Part shown: piece by piece, positions 8,435 through 14,474 of the stretch
Layout of the letters: every line of letters begins with the position of its first letter
Position numbering within the stretch: position 1 is the first letter of the stretch
From: Treponema sp. UBA1798
GTDB lineage: Bacteria > Spirochaetota > Spirochaetia > Treponematales > Treponemataceae
Direction: 5' to 3'
DNA: 29,834 nt
Assembly (NCBI GenBank): GCA_002319875.1
Contig: DCFS01000143.1
Coordinates: forward strand, 1-29,834
The notes under the pieces: model-generated
Database searches by the model: none
What the model saw: the letters and a program-made list of their open reading frames with translations, nothing else
What the model was told of the DNA's origin: nothing
Made by a program: the position numbers and the translations under genes

Positions 8435-9658
8435 CTAGATCAGACGCCCCAATTCTTCTCCTTTTTTTTCAAGGATATCCAGATCATTGTCAGATGGAAG
8501 CCCCTGCCATTCGTACTGTTCAATCTGCTCCCATTTCAGCGGTTCCGACAGTTCGGCATATTCTTTTTTTGCACCGCCAACCCATCCCCAGCTTCCGATT
8601 CGCAGAGCCTTTTTCCCGGTAAAATGCTTCCGGCCGAAAAGGTCAAGAATATACGCCATAGGAGGAAAAAGCCTGTATTCATAGGTAGGAGCAGCGATCA
8701 CAACAGCTTTTGCCTTATAGGCCGCTGCAAGGACTTTCGATACGTCCGTTTCAGGTACATGCAGTACATTTACGGGAATAGAATTCCCCGCTACCCTGCG
8801 TATACCGCGGATAACCGCATCGCTTCCTTTTTCCGTATGTCCATACATTGTACCAAGCAGTACACAGACTTCTTTTTCCAGCGGACCACCCGTATTATAC
8901 CCCGCATATTTCTTATAGCGTGCAATAACTTCCGCAGGGTGTTTCCGCCAGACAATCCCGTGGCTTGGAGCGACAACCTTTATATCGAGGTTTTCAAGCT
9001 TTTCCAGCGCTTTCAAAACGAAACTGCTGAAAGTTGCCACGATATTTGCATAATACCTCAGGCTTTCAGCTTCATAAAATGCATGTTCCGCAGGAGTAAA
9101 CTCGTCATCAAAAATTCTCGTTCCGGTCTTTCCGTATCCGCCGAACGCATCACAGGAAAAAAGCGCACCGGATTTCATGTCAAAGGTTACCATTGTTTCA
9201 GGCCAGTGGACATTCGGTATTTCCAGAAATTTCAGAACAACACCGTCTCCGAGATCAAGGGTATCATCAGTTTTTACCTCGCGTATGGTTACCGAACTGC
9301 CGGAAACTTTCAGAAACTGTTTTACAAGAGCGCAGCCTTTTGGCGTCGCCAGTATTTCCACTCCCGGGTTCTTTCTGCAGAATTCGGGAAGGAAGCCGGT
9401 ATGATCAGGTTCAAGGTGATTTAAGATAAGATAATCTATTTTCAGCGGTTCTGCGACAGCAGACAGCTGTTCTTCAAGATGCTGCTCAGCTTCATCCCAT
9501 GAAGCTGTCAAATCTACCAAAGCAGTTTTCAAGCCGGTCACCAGATATGAATTAAGAGTTACGCCGTCAGGAATCGGCCAGAATCCTTCAAATAACGGAT
9601 GGTTACAGATATCTGAATGCAATACATGTATATGGGATGCTATCTTTTGTACTTTCAT
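8435..9658 (-). CDS. fprA: Flavodiiron protein (A-type flavoprotein, O2/NO reductase)
   Basis: This is a 407-residue soluble enzyme that reduces O2 to water or NO to N2O and protects anaerobes. The metallo-beta-lactamase-like domain carries the diiron ligand set H81-x-E83-x-D85-H86 in NHLEPDHTG. Further ligands are the His in NVHWPETM, the Asp in SCDAFGG and the His in APSHGIVW. The C-terminal flavodoxin-like domain begins near residue 260 with the FMN phosphate loop GTMYGHTEKG. The length matches the core two-domain family, so there is no rubredoxin or flavin reductase fusion, and electrons must come from a separate partner. The start ATG (9658) has no ribosome site but sits 6 bases after a TATAGT box. 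It ends at a clear terminator and is transcribed alone, downstream of the tRNA gene. Confidence 0.93.
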   Translation of the reverse strand: MKVQKIASHIHVLHSDICNHPLFEGFWPIPDGVTLNSYLVTGLKTALVDLTASWDEAEQHLEEQLSAVAEPLKIDYLILNHLEPDHTGFLPEFCRKNPGVEILATPKGCALVKQFLKVSGSSVTIREVKTDDTLDLGDGVVLKFLEIPNVHWPETMVTFDMKSGALFSCDAFGGYGKTGTRIFDDEFTPAEHAFYEAESLRYYANIVATFSSFVLKALEKLENLDIKVVAPSHGIVWRKHPAEVIARYKKYAGYNTGGPLEKEVCVLLGTMYGHTEKGSDAVIRGIRRVAGNSIPVNVLHVPETDVSKVLAAAYKAKAVVIAAPTYEYRLFPPMAYILDLFGRKHFTGKKALRIGSWGWVGGAKKEYAELSEPLKWEQIEQYEWQGLPSDNDLDILEKKGEELGRLI

Positions 9659-9664
9659 AAAGTA

Positions 9665-9693
9665 ACTATAACACGCCTGTGCAGTTTACTCAA
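9665..9693 (-). promoter_or_regulatory. Promoter of the flavodiiron gene, leaderless geometry
   Basis: Read on the minus strand: TTGAGT (9693-9688), 17-base spacer, TATAGT (9670-9665), then only 6 bases before the ATG at 9658. No ribosome-binding site fits between. The -35 lies a few bases past the 3' end of the tRNA gene. Confidence 0.6.
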
Positions 9694-9698
9694 TCGTT

Positions 9699-9771
9699 TG
9701 GAGAATGCCGGAATCGGACCGGTGACCTACAGATTGCGAACCTGTCGCTCTACCAACTGAGCTAATTCCCC
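9699..9771 (-). tRNA. tRNA-Ala, anticodon CGC
   Basis: The cloverleaf is complete on the minus strand. The acceptor stem GGGGAAT pairs with ATTCTCC, including a G3-U70 pair, the alanine identity mark. The D arm is GCTC/GAGC. The anticodon stem ACAGG/TCTGT holds the loop TTCGCAA, giving anticodon CGC (codon GCG). The discriminator is A73 and CCA is not encoded. Two things are odd. The T stem ACCGG/CCGGC has an A49-C65 mismatch, and the T loop reads TCCGATT, so position 55 is C instead of the near-universal T that becomes pseudouridine. It lies 18 bases after the HAD gene on the same strand and has its own promoter candidate. Confidence 0.9.
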
Positions 9772-9782
9772 GAAAGTACCTT

Positions 9783-9812
9783 ACTATACTATATTTCAGC
9801 TAATTGTTTCAA
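9783..9812 (-). promoter_or_regulatory. Candidate tRNA promoter inside the 3' end of the HAD gene
   Basis: Minus strand: TTGAAA (9812-9807), 18 bases, TATAGT (9788-9783), then 11 bases to the first base of the tRNA. A second overlapping TATAGT lies at 9793-9788. The spacing to the tRNA suits a very short leader. Confidence 0.5.
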
Positions 9813-10484
9813 GAGGACGGGTAAATCATAAATCGATCCCAAATGATACGTGTGCCCCAGCGCAACTGTTGCTGAATGGTTCCGGCAGATTTCAGGGACA
9901 GCCGGTGTCTGGTATGCACCCACGCCGTTTCCCACAAGCGCAGCTACTCCGCCGATATTTTCGAAACCCATCGTATACTTTCTCTGATCGTCAATAAAGA
10001 TAGTATCAGAGAGCGTACCGCCAGCCCGCTCAAGCGCTTTCCGGAACGCTCCCGGATACGGTTTGCCTTTTAAATCGCAGTCACGGATATCTGTAACGGC
10101 ATCAAAAAGATCCCGGATATCCAGAAACTTCAGGACGCGCTCAGCATGTTCTACCGGTGCATTTGTCAACACCGACATCGGCATCCCCAGAGAAATAAGG
10201 AAATTCCTGAGTCCCGGAGCTTTCTGCAGGCCGTCAGTTTCATTGTCCGGGTGAACGGCAGCAAAATACGCCTCCGCATCCTCAAGACCTTCATGCATCA
10301 GCCATTCAAGCGTAGAACCGTAATGAGACAGATTATCTTTACGCAGCTGGCACGCTTCATCATAAGTTACATGAAAGTAGCCGGCAACAAAATTTAACAT
10401 ATTACGTGCAATCGCTCTGTTCATAGCAGATGAAGAAGGATAGAGTGTGTCATCAAGATCAAAAATCAAATGTTGAACCGTCAT
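9789..10484 (-). CDS. HAD-superfamily hydrolase, pyrimidine 5'-nucleotidase type
   Basis: This is a 231-residue soluble phosphatase with all four haloacid-dehalogenase motifs. Motif I is DLDDTLYP (nucleophile and general-acid aspartates, residues 9-16). Motif II is SVLTNAP. Motif III is the lysine in LKGKPYPGAF. Motif IV is FIDDQ. An alpha-helical cap between motifs I and II fits the Sdt1/pyrimidine 5'-nucleotidase and phosphoglycolate-phosphatase-like subgroup. The substrate cannot be settled from the sequence. The ATG at 10484 follows a good promoter with a short leader. The tRNA-Ala gene follows directly on the same strand, so read-through into the tRNA is possible. Confidence 0.83.
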   Translation of the reverse strand: MTVQHLIFDLDDTLYPSSSAMNRAIARNMLNFVAGYFHVTYDEACQLRKDNLSHYGSTLEWLMHEGLEDAEAYFAAVHPDNETDGLQKAPGLRNFLISLGMPMSVLTNAPVEHAERVLKFLDIRDLFDAVTDIRDCDLKGKPYPGAFRKALERAGGTLSDTIFIDDQRKYTMGFENIGGVAALVGNGVGAYQTPAVPEICRNHSATVALGHTYHLGSIYDLPVLLKQLAEI

Positions 10485-10501
10485 GTTATTTCAGCTTTCT
10501 C

Positions 10502-10531
10502 ATAATATGGTATATATTACTCTATTATCAA
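10502..10531 (-). promoter_or_regulatory. Promoter of the HAD hydrolase gene
   Basis: Minus strand: TTGATA (10531-10526), 18 bases, TATTAT (10507-10502). Each box matches consensus at 5 of 6 positions. The start codon lies 17 bases after the -10 box, giving a leader of about 10 bases. Confidence 0.6.
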
Positions 10532-10586
10532 GTTCTTTGGAAGAATCACGGGAGGGGTATTAAATTCCTCCGCACGAAAAAAAAAC

Positions 10587-10615
10587 TTGCAACTAATATA
10601 TTAGTATGCTATATT
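10587..10615 (+). promoter_or_regulatory. uxuA promoter with palindromic operator between -35 and -10
   Basis: TTGCAA (10587-10592), 17-base spacer, TATATT (10610-10615). The spacer is almost filled by the perfect 14-bp palindrome ACTAATATATTAGT (10592-10605). A repressor bound there would block RNA polymerase directly. The GntR-type regulator encoded within this operon is the obvious candidate, which would make the operon autoregulated. Confidence 0.7.
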
Positions 10616-10694
10616 TATATACACAGGTAAGATACTTCTAAAAATCAGAAGAGTTTTACAAGTGATTAAGATATCCATTACAGGAGGTTTCTTG

Positions 10695-11768
10695 ATGAAA
10701 ATGACTTTTCGGTGGTTCGGCTCAAAATTCGATACCGTTACACTCCAGAATATCCGTCAGATTCCCGGCGTTACCGGAGTAATAACAACGTTATATGACA
10801 TTCCGGCAGGTGAATTATGGCCGCAGGAAAAAATCCATGCATTAAAAAAAGAAGTTGAGGCGGAAGGACTTAAAATAGAAGGCATTGAAAGCGTCAATGT
10901 TCACGATGCTATAAAAATAGGAAATTCAGATCGCAATAAATATATAGATAACTATATCAAAACACTTGAAAACCTGGGAAAAGAGCATATCAATCTGGTC
11001 TGCTATAATTTTATGCCGGTATTTGACTGGACCCGCACGGATCTGGCAAAAAAACGTCCCGACGGTTCTACGGTTATGGCTTATGACCAGCAAGTGGTCG
11101 ATACGATTGATCCGAAAAAGTTTTTCGATCAGACCAATTCAAACAGCAACGGTTTCGTTATGCCAGGCTGGGAACCGGAACGGCTTGCGCATGTAAAGGA
11201 GCTGTTCGACGCATATAAAGAAGTTTCGGAAGATAAACTTTTTGATAATCTGGTCTATTTCCTCAAGGCTATCCAGCCGGTATGTGAAAAATACGACATT
11301 AAAATGGCTATTCATCCGGATGATCCCTCCTGGCCAGTGTTCGGACTGCCGCGTATTATTACCAGCAAGGAAAAAATTCAGAAAATGCTGAAAGCCGTAG
11401 ATGCGCCTTTTAACGGTCTGACTTTCTGTGCAGGCTCCCTCGGCTCAAATCCGAAAAACGATCTGCCGGATATAATCCGCTCATTGCCGGGACGCATCCA
11501 TTTTGCGCACGTCCGGAATCTTCATCACTTTAAACCGGGAGTATTTGAAGAGGCAGCGCATCTTTCCAGCGACGGGTCCTTTGATCTGTATGAAATGTGC
11601 AAGGCATTATATGATATCGGTTTTACAGGACCCATCAGACCGGATCACGGGCGGATGATCTGGGGTGAAAAAGCAATGCCCGGTTACGGTCTGTACGACC
11701 GCGCTCTCGGAGCAACATATATAAACGGCCTTTGGGAAGCTATCGAGAAAAATTCCAAAAGGAAGTAA
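10695..11768 (+). CDS. uxuA: Mannonate dehydratase
   Basis: This is a 357-residue cytoplasmic enzyme that dehydrates D-mannonate to 2-keto-3-deoxy-D-gluconate in hexuronate (glucuronate/pectin-derived sugar) breakdown. The N-terminus MKMTFRWFG, followed by VTLQNIRQIPGV and TTLYDIPAGE, is characteristic of UxuA. Conserved TIM-barrel metal-site segments are visible, such as MAIHPDDPSWPVFGLPRI, LTFCAGSLG and IHFAHVRN, and the C-terminal RPDHGRMIWGE. AGGAGG ends 7 bases before ATG 10695, which fixes the start; an in-frame ATG at 10662 would add residues ahead of the conserved N-terminus. It is the first gene of the operon, and its stop lies 2 bases before the GTG of the regulator. Confidence 0.95.
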   Translation: MKMTFRWFGSKFDTVTLQNIRQIPGVTGVITTLYDIPAGELWPQEKIHALKKEVEAEGLKIEGIESVNVHDAIKIGNSDRNKYIDNYIKTLENLGKEHINLVCYNFMPVFDWTRTDLAKKRPDGSTVMAYDQQVVDTIDPKKFFDQTNSNSNGFVMPGWEPERLAHVKELFDAYKEVSEDKLFDNLVYFLKAIQPVCEKYDIKMAIHPDDPSWPVFGLPRIITSKEKIQKMLKAVDAPFNGLTFCAGSLGSNPKNDLPDIIRSLPGRIHFAHVRNLHHFKPGVFEEAAHLSSDGSFDLYEMCKALYDIGFTGPIRPDHGRMIWGEKAMPGYGLYDRALGATYINGLWEAIEKNSKRK

Positions 11769-11770
11769 CT

Positions 11771-12451
11771 GTGTTAAGGCTGACTGCATCTGAACAAATT
11801 TACCAGATTCTGAAGGATAAAATAATTTCACTTATACTAGAACCCGGACAGGACCTGGACATTCAGAAACTTTCCGTTGAGCTCGGGGTAAGCCGGTCTC
11901 CGATACGGGATGCACTGTTAAAACTGCAGGAAGACAACCTTGTGGAAATATTTCCGCAGCGCGGTACGCAGGTTTCCCGGATTGACCTGGAACAGGTTGA
12001 ACTTGAACGCTTTCTCCGGATTACACTCGAAACTGCAATTATTCCGCAATTCTGTAAAGTTTTTACCAGGACCGATGAGCTCAAAATGGGAAATGCAATC
12101 GCAGAACAAAAAATGGGTTATGAAGTACAGAATATTGATATGCTTATGGCGTCAGATGAAAAATTTCACCAGATAATTTACACAAGCACGTCGATGGACC
12201 GTCTGTGGAAAATCTATCTGACCCAGTGCGGCAATTATCAGAGGATACGGAGAATTTCGTTTCAGATAAATAAAATAACCGAGAATGTAATCAGTGAACA
12301 TCAGGAAATACTGGCCGCTTTCAAAGCAAAAGATGAAACGCTGGCTGCAAAACTCGAATATGAACATCTGAACAAACTGAAAATAGAACTTACCACACTG
12401 ATGAATCAGCACCCGCAATATTTTAAAGAACCACAAGTTAAGTCATTTTAA
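11771..12451 (+). CDS. GntR-family (FCD domain) transcriptional regulator of hexuronate genes
   Basis: This is a 226-residue DNA-binding repressor. The N-terminal winged helix-turn-helix spans about 5-70 with GVSRSPIRDALLKLQEDNLV and the wing PQRGTQVS. The C-terminal FCD domain carries its metal and ligand residues in DEKFHQIIY, SEHQEILAAF and the last helix EYEHLNKL. I chose the GTG at 11771 because AAGGAAG precedes it at good spacing and the protein then begins with the usual TASEQIYQILKDKI helix. A TTG at 11732 would overlap uxuA. It lies between uxuA and uxuB and probably binds the palindrome at 10592-10605, released by a hexuronate or fructuronate-type ligand. The ligand is inferred from context. 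Confidence 0.88.
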   Translation: MLRLTASEQIYQILKDKIISLILEPGQDLDIQKLSVELGVSRSPIRDALLKLQEDNLVEIFPQRGTQVSRIDLEQVELERFLRITLETAIIPQFCKVFTRTDELKMGNAIAEQKMGYEVQNIDMLMASDEKFHQIIYTSTSMDRLWKIYLTQCGNYQRIRRISFQINKITENVISEHQEILAAFKAKDETLAAKLEYEHLNKLKIELTTLMNQHPQYFKEPQVKSF

Positions 12452-12468
12452 ATAACGAGGAGTCTTAT

Positions 12469-14079
12469 ATGATGGAACTAAATGAAAAAGGGATTCAGAA
12501 CAAAAAAATCTGGGAAGAAAAAAAATATGAAATGCCGGAATTTGACCGCGAAAAAATGAAAGCGGTTACATTGAAAAATCCGGTCTGGATACATTTCGGT
12601 GCAGGAAATATATTCCGTGGTTTCCCTGCGGCACTCATGCAGACACTGCTCAACGGCGGCATGACCGACAAAGGTATACTTGTCGGGGAAGGCTTTGATT
12701 ATGATATTATCGACGATATCTACAAACCCTATAATAACCTTTCACTGCTTGTAACACTTAATGCCAATGGTACCATTGATAAAAAAGTAATCGCATCCAT
12801 CGCAGATGCATGGAAATGTGATTCGTCTTTCAGCAAAGAGTGGGACAACTTTAAAAAGGCATTCGCAAATCCTTCCCTTCAAATGGTAACCTTTACTATA
12901 ACAGAAAAAGGATATGCACTCGGCCGCGGAACAGATTACTTCCCGTTTGTAGCTTCAGATTTTGCGGCCGGTCCTGACGGCAAGCTGAACAGCATGATGA
13001 GTAAAATCACCGCCCTCATGTACCATCGCTATCTTAACGGTAAATATAAAGTTGCACTGTGCAGTACCGACAACTGCTCCCATAACGGTGAAAAACTCCA
13101 GACTGCCGTTATGGATGTTGCCGCAAAGTGGGTGGAAAAAGGTTTCTGTGAAAAGGGCTTTATTTCATATCTTGAAAACAACGTATCGTTCCCCTGGTCT
13201 ATGATCGACAAAATCACACCGAGGCCCGATGCTTCCGTAAAAAAAATGCTGGAAGACGACGGTTTCCACGACACAGGTGTCGTTATTACGAGCAAAAATA
13301 CATATATTGCGCCGTTCGTAAACGCAGAGCGGCCGCAATATCTTGTTATTGAAGATAATTTTCCTAACGGCCGGCCTGCGCTTGAAAAAGCAGGAGTCTA
13401 TTTTACCGACCGGGAGACGGTAAATAAAGTCGAGCGCATGAAAGTATGCACCTGCCTGAATCCGCTCCATACCTGTCTTGCAATTTACGGCTGTCTGCTC
13501 GGATACACGCTTATCGCAGATGAAATGAAAGACCCTGTTCTGAATAAAATGGTGAACATCATCGGATATAAAGAAGGTATGCCTGTCGTTGTCGATCCGA
13601 AAATTCTCAATCCAAGGGATTTTATCAAAGAAGTGCTTGAACAGAGAATACCGAATCCGTTCATGCCTGACACACCACAGCGGATTGCCACCGATACAAG
13701 CCAGAAACTTTCAATAAGATTCGGAGAAACGATCAAAGCCTATCTGGCTGACAGAAAACTCAATGTCGGAGACCTGAAACTTATACCGCTCGTATTTGCA
13801 GGCTGGTGCCGGTATTTAATGGGTATCGATGATGAAGGCAAAACATTTGCTCCCAGCAGTGACCCGCGCCTTGAATCTTCCCAGGCATACATTAAAGGAA
13901 TCAAACTTGGAGACAAGGGTCCGTTCGCTCAGATTCTCAAACCGCTTCTCAGTGACGAAACGCTGTTCGGCGTAGACCTGTATAAGGCGGGACTTGCAGA
14001 ATGTGTAGTCCGGTATTTTACGGAACTCGTAAGCGGTCCGGGTGCCGTACGAAAAACACTTGAAAAATATGTAAAATAG
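12469..14079 (+). CDS. uxuB: D-mannonate oxidoreductase (fructuronate reductase), mannitol dehydrogenase family
   Basis: This is a 536-residue cytoplasmic enzyme that reduces fructuronate to D-mannonate with NADH, supplying the substrate of UxuA. The N-terminal Rossmann segment reads WIHFGAGNIFRGFPAALMQ (about 39-57). The polyol-dehydrogenase catalytic signature, a lysine followed by Asn and His, appears in KVCTCLNPLHTC near residue 326. The protein is longer than the classical enterobacterial UxuB but is full length for this subgroup. The start ATG 12469 has GAGGAG upstream, and the next codon is also Met. It is the last gene of the uxu operon. Other polyol or uronate specificities are possible within the family, but linkage to uxuA makes the assignment strong. 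Confidence 0.9.
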   Translation: MMELNEKGIQNKKIWEEKKYEMPEFDREKMKAVTLKNPVWIHFGAGNIFRGFPAALMQTLLNGGMTDKGILVGEGFDYDIIDDIYKPYNNLSLLVTLNANGTIDKKVIASIADAWKCDSSFSKEWDNFKKAFANPSLQMVTFTITEKGYALGRGTDYFPFVASDFAAGPDGKLNSMMSKITALMYHRYLNGKYKVALCSTDNCSHNGEKLQTAVMDVAAKWVEKGFCEKGFISYLENNVSFPWSMIDKITPRPDASVKKMLEDDGFHDTGVVITSKNTYIAPFVNAERPQYLVIEDNFPNGRPALEKAGVYFTDRETVNKVERMKVCTCLNPLHTCLAIYGCLLGYTLIADEMKDPVLNKMVNIIGYKEGMPVVVDPKILNPRDFIKEVLEQRIPNPFMPDTPQRIATDTSQKLSIRFGETIKAYLADRKLNVGDLKLIPLVFAGWCRYLMGIDDEGKTFAPSSDPRLESSQAYIKGIKLGDKGPFAQILKPLLSDETLFGVDLYKAGLAECVVRYFTELVSGPGAVRKTLEKYVK

Positions 14080-14142
14080 ATGAATCTGAAACAAGTTCAT
14101 TTTTAAGAGCTTATTGCTTTTTCAAATGACTGTTTTATGGAC

Positions 14143-14183
14143 ACGGGGCAGTCCCGGAAGTTTTACTTCCGGGACTGCCCCGT
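14143..14183. repeat. Perfect 18-bp inverted repeat, 5-base loop
   Basis: The arms ACGGGGCAGTCCCGGAAG (14143-14160) and its exact complement (14166-14183) flank TTTTA. The hairpin is very stable, but neither strand has a T run after it, so it is not a standard intrinsic terminator. Confidence 0.9.
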
Positions 14184-14212
14184 CAATTTAAGCATCGTAA
14201 CATTGTCCCCGG

Positions 14213-14241
14213 GGAGTCCGAAAACAAAGTTCCCGGACTCC
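14213..14241. repeat. 8-bp inverted repeat sharing its core with the previous hairpin
   Basis: GGAGTCCG (14213-14220) and CGGACTCC (14234-14241) are separated by 13 bases. The core AGTCC/GGACT is shared with the hairpin at 14143-14183, which suggests related elements or a duplication. Confidence 0.7.
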
Positions 14242-14316
14242 ACCCGTTTTCTATACATTTTCCGGTTATAAAGTTGTCCATCTCCGGTTACCTGGTAACA
14301 CAGGGAATCAGTCTTC

Positions 14317-14383
14317 TGGAGAAACGAAGTGCAATTGCAGCCAATATAACCGCATTTGACCACAATTACGGTTCGTTTCTCCA
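14317..14383. repeat. Imperfect long inverted repeat with perfect 12-bp ends
   Basis: TGGAGAAACGAA (14317-14328) is exactly complementary to 14372-14383. The pairing continues inward with mismatches through CAATTG-like segments, for about 24 bp in total. The shape would fit a small structured RNA or a miniature element remnant. Confidence 0.65.
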
Positions 14384-14446
14384 ATAAGAAACCGGCGGAC
14401 GGTAGTATTGCGGTTACCTGCTTTCATATAATCTGTTACGTTTTTT

Positions 14447-14470
14447 AAAAGTCCGCTTCATGCACAGCGG
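14447..14470 (-). terminator. Small terminator after the flavoprotein gene
   Basis: Minus strand: CCGCT (14470-14466), an 8-base loop, AGCGG (14457-14453), then ACTTTT. It begins 5 bases after the stop codon. The stem is short, so confidence is modest. Confidence 0.4.
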
Positions 14471-14474
14471 TTCT

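Larger units (their letters stand above)
14080..14474. other. Convergent non-coding gap with three inverted repeats
   Basis: This stretch separates uxuB (plus) from the flavoprotein lipoprotein (minus). I find no open frame that looks like a protein. It holds three consecutive inverted repeats at 14143-14183, 14213-14241 and 14317-14383, and a small terminator at 14447-14470. A weak AGC/GCT hairpin followed by T's near 14107-14121 could end the uxu transcript. Confidence 0.6.

Noticed and set aside
8378..9424. Long plus-strand open frame of 348 codons
   Set aside because: It lies opposite the flavodiiron gene, whose ligands and domains are all recognisable. The translated sequence is rich in Phe, Arg and Cys and has no ribosome site.
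10430..10630. Plus-strand frame of 66 codons ahead of uxuA
   Set aside because: It crosses the HAD start and the uxuA promoter and operator, and has no domain.
11732..11770. TTG start for the GntR gene inside uxuA
   Set aside because: GTG 11771 has a good ribosome site and gives the normal N-terminus.
14143..14183. Intrinsic terminator of uxuB
   Set aside because: The hairpin is excellent, but no T run follows on either strand. Listed as an inverted repeat instead.
14163..14384. Minus-strand frame of 73 codons in the convergent gap
   Set aside because: It runs through the inverted repeats, has no ribosome site and no recognisable domain. The structure of the DNA explains the open frame better.
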